From NCBI RefSeq assembly GCF_001667315.1, contig NZ_LZHT01000005.1:62001-126000 (forward strand): a stretch of DNA of 64,000 nt. The letters run 5' to 3'. Within the stretch, counting starts at the first letter, position 1; every line of letters starts with the position of its first letter. Position numbers and translations under genes: made by a program. The DNA is from Mycobacterium sp. 852002-10029_SCH5224772. Its GTDB lineage: Bacteria; Actinomycetota; Actinomycetes; Mycobacteriales; Mycobacteriaceae. The notes under the pieces were generated by a model. The model did no database searches and was not told the DNA's origin. It saw only the letters and a list, made by a program, of their open reading frames with translations. Below are positions 43,593 through 52,622 of the stretch, one piece after another.

Positions 43593-44789
43593 GTGACGAC
43601 GAAACTCGGCTACGGCATCTTTGACTGCGACACCCACTGCTACGAGACACGGGATGCGTTCACCCGTTATCTGCCGGAGGAGTTTCAGGACCGGGCGATC
43701 ACCACCGTGCGCGGGGCGGACGGCGTCGAGGTGATCCTGGCGGGGCGGCGGGTCGCCACGTTCAACAGCGAAGGGGGACTGGGTCTCGATGTCGCTTATC
43801 GGCCCGGCTCGCTCAAGGAGATGCTCAGGCAAATGGGATCGGGCAACCCCGAGGAGTCCTACGAGCCGCAACCGATGCAACCGGAATTCATCGAGCGTAC
43901 CGCGCGCCTTGCCGTCATGGCGGAGCAAAACATCGAACGTATGGTCATCTATCCCAGTGGTATGGCCCTGGCGGCCGAACACTACGTCGATGACACGGCG
44001 GCGCTGTATGCCAATCTGCGCTCGTTCAACCGATGGTTTGACGAAGAGTGGGGTTTCAACTACGAAGGCAAGATCTTCGCCACGGCGCTGATGTCGTTGC
44101 GCGACTTGGATTCTGCGATCGCTGAGACAGAGGCGATCATCGCCCAGGGTGCAAAGTTCGTGCTCCTGCCGACTGGGCCGGCTTACGGTCGATCTCCCGG
44201 CGACCCGTACTTCGACCCCATCTACGCGCGCTTGCAGGAGGCCGGCTGCATCCTGGTGTTCCATATCATGCCGTTCTGGTACTTCAATGCGATCTCGCCG
44301 GCCTGGGGACAGAACTCCGACCCTGCTTCCTGGCACATGTCGGCGTGGCAGTGGATGAACGTGTACGGTCAGCGGCCCATCGAGGAGACGTTGTCCGCAC
44401 TTATTTTCGACAACCTCTTCGGTCGCTTCCCGGGTCTGAACGTTCTTGTGGCCGAGCATGGAGCGGAATGGGTGCCGTTCTTCGTCAAGCATATGGACAA
44501 GAGCCGCGGTATGGGCCGCAACGGTCCGTGGATCGGTGGGAAGCTGACGGAACGGCCATCGGCGATCTTCCGCCGTCATGTCCGTGTCGTGCCGTACCCC
44601 GAGGACGACATTCCGGCGATTGTCGCCGGCCTGGGATACGACGACTGCTTGGTAATGGGCTCGGATTATCCGCACGCCGAAGGCCTGGCTGTGCCGGCCG
44701 AGTTTGCCAAGCTGCTCGATCCGCTCGACGACGCCGTCAAGCGGCGGATCATGCGCGACAACGCCGACCAGTTGCTCTCCCGGAGTTAG
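43593..44789 (+). CDS. Amidohydrolase family 2 protein (ACMSD-like)
   Basis: 398 residues, the most divergent of three full-length copies: FDCDTHCYETRDAFTRYLPEEF at the start, GCILVFHIMPFWY, LVAEHGAEWVPFF, and MGSDYPHAEG with the metal-binding Asp. Metal-dependent decarboxylase or hydrolase of unknown substrate. GTG 43593 with AAGGAG upstream. First gene of a plus-strand operon with two acyl-CoA dehydrogenases and an acyl-CoA ligase. Confidence 0.87.
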   Translation: MTTKLGYGIFDCDTHCYETRDAFTRYLPEEFQDRAITTVRGADGVEVILAGRRVATFNSEGGLGLDVAYRPGSLKEMLRQMGSGNPEESYEPQPMQPEFIERTARLAVMAEQNIERMVIYPSGMALAAEHYVDDTAALYANLRSFNRWFDEEWGFNYEGKIFATALMSLRDLDSAIAETEAIIAQGAKFVLLPTGPAYGRSPGDPYFDPIYARLQEAGCILVFHIMPFWYFNAISPAWGQNSDPASWHMSAWQWMNVYGQRPIEETLSALIFDNLFGRFPGLNVLVAEHGAEWVPFFVKHMDKSRGMGRNGPWIGGKLTERPSAIFRRHVRVVPYPEDDIPAIVAGLGYDDCLVMGSDYPHAEGLAVPAEFAKLLDPLDDAVKRRIMRDNADQLLSRS

Positions 44790-44796
44790 CAGGGGC

Positions 44797-45765
44797 ATGG
44801 CAGACCAGGATTCGGCCGACGTCGACCTCGACCTGCTGAGGGCATCGGCGCGGCAGTTCCTGGCCGAACGCGGCGAGCAGGAATCCGTCAAGGGCCTCGC
44901 GGCGATGGACTGGACCGGCCTGCTCGTCGACGAGAAAATGGGTGGTGTCGGCCCGCGTCCGGTCGAAACGTGCGTCGTCGCCGAGGAACTGGGGCGAGCA
45001 AACGACAGGTCCGCGTGGCTGGGAACCGCACTGTCGGCTGCGGCGCTCGCCTGCGCGCCCGAGAGCGTGCGGGACGAATTGCTGCCGGGTCTGCTCTCTG
45101 GCGCAACCGCCGCGGGCTGCGCCGTCGCCGACCACGGCGCGCGGATTGTTCGCGGCGATGCGATCGACCTCGCCGTTGTACTGGGACACAACGGAATTCA
45201 CCTGCTGCGCGACGTGGATCCTGTGCGGCTGGCACTGGACGTTGATCTGCTGGACGTCACACGAACTGTATGGCGTATCGACCTCACGGACGCGCCCAGC
45301 ACACTGATCGGACCGCCCGAACGCGCCAAGGAGCTGATGGCGGTGGCCCGGCTGCTCGTTTCGGCCGACTCCATCGGTGCCGTGTCGATGACTCTGGAGC
45401 GCCTGACGGCGTACCTGAGGGAACGGGTGGCGTTCGGGGTGCCGATCGCGAGCTTCCAAGCGATTCAGCACCGCCTCGTCGAGCTGTTGGTCTTCGAGGT
45501 CAAAGCACGCGCGGTCGTCATGAGGGCGGCGCGCGCCATTGCCTCTGCCGACGCACGGGCGCCTGTACTGACGGCCGCGGCGCACGCCTTCGTGACGGCG
45601 AAAGCCGCGGCCGCCGTGGACGAATGCATGCAGCTATCGGGCGGCATCGGATTCACCTGGGAGTACCCGCTACACCACGAACTGCGCCGTGTCTTCACCA
45701 ACGGTCAGCTGATGGGCACGGCGCGCGCGAGCCGGCAGCTGCTGGCGGAGGTATCCGGCTGGTGA
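44797..45765 (+). CDS. Acyl-CoA dehydrogenase, short subunit
   Basis: 322 residues, shorter than standard FadE (about 380), with a reduced middle domain. It retains KMGGVGPRPVETCVVAEELGRA, VAFGVPIASFQAIQHRLVELLVFEV and SGGIGFTWEYPLHHELRR. Such proteins form the non-canonical subunit of alpha2-beta2 enzymes in steroid catabolism. ATG 44797 lies 7 nt after the amidohydrolase stop; its stop overlaps the next FadE gene. Confidence 0.88.
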   Translation: MADQDSADVDLDLLRASARQFLAERGEQESVKGLAAMDWTGLLVDEKMGGVGPRPVETCVVAEELGRANDRSAWLGTALSAAALACAPESVRDELLPGLLSGATAAGCAVADHGARIVRGDAIDLAVVLGHNGIHLLRDVDPVRLALDVDLLDVTRTVWRIDLTDAPSTLIGPPERAKELMAVARLLVSADSIGAVSMTLERLTAYLRERVAFGVPIASFQAIQHRLVELLVFEVKARAVVMRAARAIASADARAPVLTAAAHAFVTAKAAAAVDECMQLSGGIGFTWEYPLHHELRRVFTNGQLMGTARASRQLLAEVSGW

Positions 45766-46964
45766 GCATGTTTCCGGACCGGCCCTCCGAGGCGGAGCTG
45801 ACCGAATTCAGGGATCGGGTCAGGGCACACATCGCCGAACACGCACCGGCGATCGAAGCTCGCGAAGGCCATCGAGCCCCTGAGACCGCCGAACAGGAAG
45901 CGTTGCTGCGCGCCTGGTTCGCCGGCTTGTTCGAAGCGGGATTCGTCGGCGCGGACTGGCCGGTCGAACACGGCGGTCGCGGCGATTATCATCCGCTGCA
46001 CGATCGCATCGTGAGTGAGGAGATTCTGCGCGCCCGCGCACCACGCCCGGTGGACCAGGTGAACCTGGCTGCCCATGTGCTCCTGCACTTCGGATCTGAC
46101 GAACAGAAACGCGCACTGCTGCCACCGATTCGGCGCAGCGAACATGTCTGGTGCCAGCTACTCAGCGAGCCCGATGCCGGCAGTGACATCGCCGCAGTGC
46201 GCAGCCGCGGCGCGCGGCAAGACGATGGAAGCTGGGTGATCGACGGGCAAAAAACCTGGATCACCGACGGACACTGGGCCGACATGGGCCTCGCGCTGAT
46301 TCGCACCGACCCGGCCTCGTCGCGCCACCACGGCCTGTCGGTGTTCACCGTCCCGCTCTCGGCAGACGGCGTCGAGGTTCGCCCGATTCGCACGATCGGT
46401 GACGCGATCGAGGTCAACGAGGTCTTCCTCACCGAAGTCAGACTTGATGCCGAGAGCCTGATCGGCGAGGTGGGCAACGGCTGGTCGATCATCATGGCGG
46501 GCCTGGATTTTGAACGATTCGGCATCGGCGGGAACGTCGTCCTGCTGGAATTGCTGATCGACGATCTCGTCGTGGTGGCCCGGCACGCACATGTCGACGG
46601 CGCGCCGGCGTTGGAGAGCGGCGACGTCCGCCAGGCGGTCGCCGAGTTGGCCGTGGAGGTCGAAGTGGCCAAGGCGTTCATCGACGATCACGTGGAGCGC
46701 CTGACATCGGGCGACGAACAACCGGGGGACGGCTCCATAGCCAAGTTGAGTTTCGCGGAGACATACCACCGCGTCGCGGCCTATGGCGCCGAGTTGGCAG
46801 CGTCTGCGACCGTCGCCGGTGGTGCGGACCAGGAATTGCAGAAGGCCCAACAGAGGTTGCGTGAATGCTGGTTGTGGTCGCGCGCCTACACGATATCGGG
46901 TGGCAGTTCGGAGATGATGCGCAATATTCTTGCCAAGCGCCGACTGCGGTTGCCGAGCCGGTGA
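45762..46964 (+). CDS. Acyl-CoA dehydrogenase, long subunit
   Basis: 400 residues: FVGADWPVEHGGRGDYHPLHDRIVSEE, WCQLLSEPDAGSDIAAVRSR, DGQKTWITDGHWADMGLALIRTD, C-terminal AYTISGGSSEMMRNILAKRRL. Partner of the 322-residue FadE immediately upstream, as in FadE-pair enzymes. GTG 45762 overlaps its stop (GTGA); ATG 45768 is an alternative start. Confidence 0.9.
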   Translation: MSMFPDRPSEAELTEFRDRVRAHIAEHAPAIEAREGHRAPETAEQEALLRAWFAGLFEAGFVGADWPVEHGGRGDYHPLHDRIVSEEILRARAPRPVDQVNLAAHVLLHFGSDEQKRALLPPIRRSEHVWCQLLSEPDAGSDIAAVRSRGARQDDGSWVIDGQKTWITDGHWADMGLALIRTDPASSRHHGLSVFTVPLSADGVEVRPIRTIGDAIEVNEVFLTEVRLDAESLIGEVGNGWSIIMAGLDFERFGIGGNVVLLELLIDDLVVVARHAHVDGAPALESGDVRQAVAELAVEVEVAKAFIDDHVERLTSGDEQPGDGSIAKLSFAETYHRVAAYGAELAASATVAGGADQELQKAQQRLRECWLWSRAYTISGGSSEMMRNILAKRRLRLPSR

Positions 46965-48535
46965 CCACACATCGCGCCGCGCGGACGTACTGGTCCCTGG
47001 TGGAGACCGCGGCGCGGGCGCACCCTGACTGGGTAGTCCTCGCGGATGACTATGGGCGTCGCCTATCCTGCGCCCAGCTGCGGGACTCCGCATTGACATG
47101 TGCGGCGGCGCTTGCGCAGCGGGGGATCGGCGCGGGCACGGTGGTGTCGTGGCAATTGCCGACCACGCTGGAAGCGATGGTCGTCATGACGGCGTTGACG
47201 CGCCTTGGCGCCGTCCAGAACCCGGTGCTGCCCATTTGGCGAGAGAGCGAACTCCGCTTTACGACAACAGAACTCGCGACCGAAGTCATGATCGTGCCGG
47301 GTTTGTGGCGCAACTTCGATCACACCGCGCTCGCGCATCAGCTCGCCCGTGAAAGCGTCGGTGCGCGGCCCATGTCCGTCGTCGTCATCGACCACGACGC
47401 GCCTGTCACCGACGAGCTCCGGCTGCCTGTCGGCGATCCGGGGACGTTACCTTCGCCGCCACGTGGCGACGAGGATCCGCGCTGGATCTACTACTCGTCG
47501 GGCACGACGGCGGCACCGAAAGGCGCGCGCCACTGCGACCGCTCGGTCATCGCCGGCTCGGCCGGGGTTATCGGGATCGTCGGAGCGTCCAGCAGCGACG
47601 TCAACCCGATCGCCTTCCCGGTGTCGCACATCGGCGGCGCCGCCATGCTCGCCGCCGGCCTGCTAACCGGCATGAGGTTGGTGCTGTTCGACGCCTTCGA
47701 CCCGGTCGAGACCCCCTTTGCCATTGCGGCGCACCGCCCGACCCTGTTGGGCAGCGCGACCCCCTTCTTCGTCGCCTTCATGGCGGCACAGGCGAAACAT
47801 GGTGACGAACCGCTCTACCCGGACCTGCGTGGCTGCGTCGGTGGCGGTGCGCCGATCACCCCTGAGCTTGGTCGCCAAGTGCGGCGGACACTTTCAGTGG
47901 ACGGCGTGGCCAACGCGTGGGGCCTGACCGAATTCCCGGTCGCCACGTCTCAGGCGCCGAATGGGCCTGCGGAACTGCTGGATCACACCGTTGGAAAACC
48001 GGTGCCGGGCGTTGCGGTCCGGGTCGTCGACGGAACGGAACAGCAGGTCCCGCAAGGAGACGAGGGGGAGTTGCGGCTCAAGGGGCCGCAATGCTTCCTC
48101 GGCTACGTCGACGCATCTTTGGATGCCCACGCGTTCGATACCCAAGGATGGTTTCGCACAGGGGATCTGGGCCGCATCGACGACGACGGTAACGTCGTCG
48201 TCACCGGCCGAATCAAGGATGCGATCATCCGCAATGCGGAGAACATTTCGGCGCTCGAGGTCGAGGGCGTGCTGGCCAGCCACCCGGCAGTGGCCGACGT
48301 CGCGGTCATCGGCGTGCCCGATGAGCGGACCGGGGAGCGCGTCTGTGCCGTCGTCGTCCCGCGCCCAGGCGCGGCGGTGACGCTCTCGTCGATGTTCGAA
48401 CACTGTCAAGCGCGAGGTCTGAGCAAGCACAAGACTCCCGAACGACTCGAAACCGTTGATGCGCTACCTCGTAACCTCACCGGCAAGGTGCTCAAAACCG
48501 AATTACGTTCCCGATTCGGGAGTCGGTCCCCCTGA
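46961..48535 (+). CDS. AMP-dependent acyl-CoA ligase
   Basis: 524 residues: P-loop WIYYSSGTTAAPKGARH, NAWGLTEFPVATSQ (adenylate motif), WFRTGDLGRIDDDGNVVVTGRIKDAIIRNAENISALEVE, terminal LPRNLTGKVLKTEL with the catalytic Lys. Resembles cyclohexanecarboxylate/steroid-acid CoA ligases. GTG 46961 overlaps the FadE stop. Last gene of the operon. Confidence 0.9.
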   Translation: MTTHRAARTYWSLVETAARAHPDWVVLADDYGRRLSCAQLRDSALTCAAALAQRGIGAGTVVSWQLPTTLEAMVVMTALTRLGAVQNPVLPIWRESELRFTTTELATEVMIVPGLWRNFDHTALAHQLARESVGARPMSVVVIDHDAPVTDELRLPVGDPGTLPSPPRGDEDPRWIYYSSGTTAAPKGARHCDRSVIAGSAGVIGIVGASSSDVNPIAFPVSHIGGAAMLAAGLLTGMRLVLFDAFDPVETPFAIAAHRPTLLGSATPFFVAFMAAQAKHGDEPLYPDLRGCVGGGAPITPELGRQVRRTLSVDGVANAWGLTEFPVATSQAPNGPAELLDHTVGKPVPGVAVRVVDGTEQQVPQGDEGELRLKGPQCFLGYVDASLDAHAFDTQGWFRTGDLGRIDDDGNVVVTGRIKDAIIRNAENISALEVEGVLASHPAVADVAVIGVPDERTGERVCAVVVPRPGAAVTLSSMFEHCQARGLSKHKTPERLETVDALPRNLTGKVLKTELRSRFGSRSP

Positions 48536-48677
48536 TCCATGATCAGTTCAGAAGGGATGTGAGATTTGTGGAACCCCGACGACACGGTGTCGGCCAACAT
48601 CACGCCCGCCAAGACAGGCGACGAGCTGTCCCGCCCGATATCGCGTGGCGGCACCTGACGCGGTTTGTCGAACTCGG

Positions 48678-49856
48678 CTAGAGGCCGATGAGCTCCTTGA
48701 GGTTGCCGCCCATCACCCGCGCCCTGGTGTCGTCCGGAAGATGCTCGAGCTCCTTGACGAAATCCACGGGGTCGGCCAGCCCCTCGGGGTGCGGGTAGTC
48801 CGACCCGAACATCACGCGATCCGCACCCAGGATGTCGATGAGGTGCGACATGTCTTCCTCGTGAAAAGGATTGATCCACACGTGTCTACGGAAGACATCG
48901 CAGGGATGCTCGCTGAAGTCGTATGGCCTCTTGCGGTACACGCGGTCGAACACGTCCAACAGGCGGTGTGCCCACGAGCCGCCGTTCTCGACCACGCCGA
49001 CGCGTACCCCGGGGAAGCGCTCGAAGACCCCGTGCGCGATGAACGCCCCAAGAGTGTCGAAGATGTTTCGGCTCTCCTCGTAGATGAAACCCCGCAGCTT
49101 GCTCAGCGCGAATCCGTTGAACTCCGTAGCCTCCTCCCAGTCGTCGACGTAGCGCTCATAGCCGGAGTCCGAGTTGTGCATTTGCACCGAGATACCCGAA
49201 TTCTCGACCAGTCGCCAGAAGTCGTCGAACTCCGGCAGCGCCGGCGACCGCGACGTGCCGTCTTCGCGCGGAACGGGTGCCGGCCGGATCAGTACCGTCC
49301 GGGCGCCATTGTCCAGGCACCATTCGAGTTCCTGAACGCCCAGCGCGGGATCGTTCAGCGAGATCGCGGGAACAGGGAAGATTCGGTCCTTGTAATTGAA
49401 CGTCCAGTCGTCGAGTAGCCACCGATTGAATGCATGCGTGACCGCGTGGGTGAGCTCGGTGTCGGATTTCGTCCTTTCCTCGAGCATGCCCGCCGTCGTC
49501 GGGAACATAACGGCACCGTCGACGCCCTGCCTTTCCATCAACGCCAGGCGTAGGTCGGGCCGCCGGAACTCATCGGGGCAGCGGATCGGTTCGGCGAGTT
49601 CCCGCAGTGTCTTGCCCTCTGGATTTATGCCCCGGAAGTAGTCGGACCAAGCGCCCGGTGTGGGGATTACCTCGTATGTCGGGTTGGGGATGCACTCGGT
49701 GACGACGCCGAGGATCTGCAGCTTTTTGCGGCCATTGACGTCGATGAACTTCAGCGCTTCGGAGTACTTCTCCGGGAGATACCGCGTGTAGGCGTCGATG
49801 GTCTCGTACATGTGGTTGTCGGCGTCCCACACTTCCAAGGGTTTGTCGTCGTCCAC
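48678..49856 (-). CDS. Amidohydrolase family 2 protein (ACMSD-like)
   Basis: About 392 residues, close relative of 38819-40012: WDADNHMYETIDAYTRYLPEKY, VNGRKKLQIL, IPNPTYEV, ISVQMHNSDSGY, MFGSDYPHPEG. GTG 49856 is preferred because GGAGG stands 5 nt before it; GTG 49871 is the alternative. The dyad 49876-49891 lies just upstream. The 142 bp after the stop hold CTGATC-CAT-GATCAG (48532-48546) and no other gene I trust. Confidence 0.87.
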   Translation of the reverse strand: MDDDKPLEVWDADNHMYETIDAYTRYLPEKYSEALKFIDVNGRKKLQILGVVTECIPNPTYEVIPTPGAWSDYFRGINPEGKTLRELAEPIRCPDEFRRPDLRLALMERQGVDGAVMFPTTAGMLEERTKSDTELTHAVTHAFNRWLLDDWTFNYKDRIFPVPAISLNDPALGVQELEWCLDNGARTVLIRPAPVPREDGTSRSPALPEFDDFWRLVENSGISVQMHNSDSGYERYVDDWEEATEFNGFALSKLRGFIYEESRNIFDTLGAFIAHGVFERFPGVRVGVVENGGSWAHRLLDVFDRVYRKRPYDFSEHPCDVFRRHVWINPFHEEDMSHLIDILGADRVMFGSDYPHPEGLADPVDFVKELEHLPDDTRARVMGGNLKELIGL

Positions 49857-49875
49857 CTGCGCCTCCAACACGTGA

Positions 49876-49891
49876 GAGAATGATGATTCTC
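49876..49891. promoter_or_regulatory. Perfect-arm dyad operator candidate
   Basis: GAGAAT-GATG-ATTCTC, 20 nt upstream of the amidohydrolase start. Located in the gap between this gene and the end of the SDR gene at 49928. Confidence 0.65.
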
Positions 49892-49927
49892 AAGATAGCA
49901 AACGTTTGTATCTGTCGGTGACCGGGC

Positions 49928-50680
49928 TTAGAGGTTCATGAAATGGCCACCGTCGACGGCAAGGGTCTGTCCGGTGACGTACCGGGCCGCCGGGCCGACC
50001 AGGAACGCCACGGCGGACCCGATATCGCGCTCGGGGTCGCCGATTCGTCCCAGTGGCACCCGCCGTGACAGGCGTTCCTCCATTGCCGGTTCGGCCTCGA
50101 TCGCCGCGGTCATCGCGGGCGAATAGGCCAGCGGCGAAACCACATTGACGGTGATGCCGTGGGGCGCCCAGTCGCGGGCCAGGCTCTTGGCGAATCCACG
50201 AAGAGCGCCTTTCATCGTTGCGTAGAGGGGGAGTGTCGCGCTGCCCTCGATACCCGCAGGCGACGTCATGACCAGGAAGGTGCCGCCGTGCCGTTTCAGT
50301 GCGGCGAATGCCGCGGCGGCGCAGTGCCGAGCACCGCGCACCGACACGGAGACGTGCTCCTCCCACAGTGCGCGGTCGACCTCCTCGAGCCGATGCGGCT
50401 GACTGGATCTGTTGCTCGTGGCGTTGTGCACGATGGCGTCGAGTCGTCCCGTTGCGGCGACGGCGACAGCGACAGCGTCGACGACCTCGTCCGGCGCCGT
50501 GACATCGCAGCGCGCCCAGAGCGCAGCCTGACCTCGCGCGGAGATTTCGTCGGCGACACCGGTGTCGGAGCGGGATGCGACGACGACATGCGCACCGTCT
50601 GCGGCCAATGCCATCGCGATGCCGCGGCCCACGCCGGCTCCCGCGCCGGTCACCAGGACCGTATGCCCGTCGAGACTCAT
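49928..50680 (-). CDS. Short-chain dehydrogenase/reductase
   Basis: 250 residues, classical SDR: TGAGAGVG (11-18), S140, Y153, K157 (YATMK), C-terminal VTGQTLAVDGGHF. Last gene of the long minus-strand operon; ATG overlaps the stop of the half-SDR (ATGA). It likely oxidises a hydroxyacyl-CoA or ring alcohol. A complex with the half-SDR is possible. Confidence 0.87.
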   Translation of the reverse strand: MSLDGHTVLVTGAGAGVGRGIAMALAADGAHVVVASRSDTGVADEISARGQAALWARCDVTAPDEVVDAVAVAVAATGRLDAIVHNATSNRSSQPHRLEEVDRALWEEHVSVSVRGARHCAAAAFAALKRHGGTFLVMTSPAGIEGSATLPLYATMKGALRGFAKSLARDWAPHGITVNVVSPLAYSPAMTAAIEAEPAMEERLSRRVPLGRIGDPERDIGSAVAFLVGPAARYVTGQTLAVDGGHFMNL

Positions 50681-51165
50681 GGCAACATTACCGATCCACC
50701 GTCGACGACGATTGTTTCGCCGGTCACGTGCTCGATGTCGGGACGAAGCAGAAACATTGCGGTCTCGACGATCGACTGAATCAACCTTTCGTCGCCCTGC
50801 ACCGCGGCGACGGTCAGATGCGACGCGTCGACCTGGGTCGCGAACAGACGTGCGGGCGCCGCGATGATGTTGACTCCGATCGCTGCTGAGCCCCATTGCC
50901 GCGCAGCGGATTTGGCCATCGCTCGGATACCTTCGATAGCGGTCGTGTAGGGCACCGCGCCAGCCGCGCCCGCCATGCCGACCGTGGACAGGACCAGCAC
51001 GATCCGTCCGCCCCGCAGCCGCATCGACCGCCATGCGGTCTGCAGCGCAACCAGTGCCCGCCACATCGTCTCGTCGGCCTCGACCGCCGTTATGACGACG
51101 GCGTCCCCGATCTCATCCAGCGCCATCGAGAGCGCCGGCGCCGGGTCGAGGACGATGATGGTCAT
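50677..51165 (-). CDS. Half-length SDR-like protein without Rossmann glycine motif
   Basis: 162 residues that align with the second half of an SDR (GGRIVLVLSTVGMAGAAGAVPYTT, VTGETIVVDGG). The N-terminal nucleotide-binding half is replaced by about 45 residues without TGxxxGxG. S60 and Y73 remain, but the catalytic Lys of YxxxK is Ile77. Not an independent dehydrogenase. Frames on both sides are tightly coupled (ATGA), which argues that it is translated and kept. Confidence 0.75.
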   Translation of the reverse strand: MTIIVLDPAPALSMALDEIGDAVVITAVEADETMWRALVALQTAWRSMRLRGGRIVLVLSTVGMAGAAGAVPYTTAIEGIRAMAKSAARQWGSAAIGVNIIAAPARLFATQVDASHLTVAAVQGDERLIQSIVETAMFLLRPDIEHVTGETIVVDGGSVMLP

Positions 51166-52622
51166 GCGCCCGCCAGCGCAGCCAGCTCGCGCTTCACCAC
51201 CTTGCCGACGTCGTTACGCGGCAGCTGTTCGATGAACACGATGCGCACCGGAACGCGGTAGGGCGTCAGGCGCTCTCGGCACCACGACACGAGACCGTCC
51301 TCGGAGACCGAGTCATCGCCTTTGACCACGAACGCCCACGGCACCTCGCCAAGCCGCTCGTCGGGAACACCCACCACAGCGGCTTCGCGCACCCCCTCGG
51401 CCGCGACCAGCACATCCTCCACAGTGCCGGGAAACACCTTGAGACCACCCCGATTGATCATGTCCGATACTCGGCCGTCGAGCCAGAGGAAGCCGTCGTC
51501 GTCGAGCCAGCCCAGATCGCCCGTGTGGAACCAGCCGTCGTCGGTGAGCCGGTCCAAAAAGGCTGGATCGATTTTGCGCGCGGAAGTCGTCGGCGTGCGG
51601 ACCATCACCTCGTCGTCGGCAATCGTGACGTCGATGCCGGGCAGCGGCCTGCCGACTGAACCCAGTTTGGTCTCACCCCATTCGCGGGCGTCGGCCGCCG
51701 ACCAGCCCACCACCTCGCCCCCGAGTTCGGTCTGGCCATAGGAGTTCAGCACGATCACTCCGAACTTCTCCCGGAACCGGCCCGCCTGAACGGGTGAGAG
51801 GGGAGCGGTGATCGACCGTACGATCTTCAACGGCGAGAGGTCCGTAACCGAATCGTCGTGCAGGACCATGGTGAGCGCGGCGGGTGGCAGCACAGTGGAG
51901 CGAAGCTGGTGGCGCTTGACCAGCGCGGCGAAATCCGACGGCGAGAACCGGTCCATCAGTACGACGCCAGAGCCGGCCCGGAACGCGAACAGCACCTGGT
52001 AGATACCGGCCCACAGTGACAACGACAACGGCACAAGGTTGGGCATCGGCGGGCGCTTCGGCTTATCTGTGGCAGCTTTCGTGCCGCGGAGTTTGACCAG
52101 CAGCCGGTCGATCAGGTCGAGCACCGTGGTGTGACGAAGCGGCACCGGCTTTGGCGCACCCGTAGTGCCCGACGTGAACTGCAGTAGGGCCACGTCGGCG
52201 TCGTACTGGCGCGGGTCGGCGGGTTTGCGCGTGCCGGCGGTTATCGCCCACGTCAGGTCCTTGCCCCGAAGCACGGGCAACCCGAATATCGTGAAGCGTT
52301 CGGCCAGTTCGGGAGTCGTGATGATGGCGACGGGACGCAGGGTCTCGAGCTGGCTGACGATTTCGGCATCGGCCGCCCTGGGGTTCAGCGGTGTGTACAC
52401 GCCACCGGCGCGCCACGTGCCGAACAGTGCGGCGACGGTGGTCGCGTCGTTGGGCAGCATCGCCGCGACCACCTGACCGGTCGCCAGCCCGTTATCGGCG
52501 AGCAGCGTGCCGAGTAGCTCGGCACTGGCCGCCAGGTCGTGGCGCGACACTTGGCTGTCCGAGGCTCCGACCACGTTCACCGCGACCTCGGGCAGGCCGT
52601 CCAGCAGCTCCACGAGACTCAC
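51162..52622 (-). CDS. AMP-dependent acyl-CoA ligase
   Basis: 486 residues: LLQFTSGTTGAPKPVPLRH P-loop, NSYGQTELGGEVVGW, WFHTGDLGWLDDDGFLWLDGRVSDMINRGGLKVFPGTVE, terminal LPRNDVGKVVKREL. The segment preceding YGQTE is slightly short. Activates the acid substrate of the operon. GTG 52622 overlaps the enoyl-CoA hydratase stop; stop overlaps the half-SDR start. Confidence 0.9.
   Translation of the reverse strand: MSLVELLDGLPEVAVNVVGASDSQVSRHDLAASAELLGTLLADNGLATGQVVAAMLPNDATTVAALFGTWRAGGVYTPLNPRAADAEIVSQLETLRPVAIITTPELAERFTIFGLPVLRGKDLTWAITAGTRKPADPRQYDADVALLQFTSGTTGAPKPVPLRHTTVLDLIDRLLVKLRGTKAATDKPKRPPMPNLVPLSLSLWAGIYQVLFAFRAGSGVVLMDRFSPSDFAALVKRHQLRSTVLPPAALTMVLHDDSVTDLSPLKIVRSITAPLSPVQAGRFREKFGVIVLNSYGQTELGGEVVGWSAADAREWGETKLGSVGRPLPGIDVTIADDEVMVRTPTTSARKIDPAFLDRLTDDGWFHTGDLGWLDDDGFLWLDGRVSDMINRGGLKVFPGTVEDVLVAAEGVREAAVVGVPDERLGEVPWAFVVKGDDSVSEDGLVSWCRERLTPYRVPVRIVFIEQLPRNDVGKVVKRELAALAGA

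Noticed and set aside
48532-48546. CTGATC-CAT-GATCAG as terminator or operator
   Set aside because: Short stem overlapping the stop codon, no U-tract, no second copy in the window.
48566-48658. Short plus-strand frame WNPDDTVSANITPAK... after the acyl-CoA ligase gene
   Set aside because: It looks slightly protein-like and could be a gene remnant, but it has only a TTG start, no ribosome site and no family I know.
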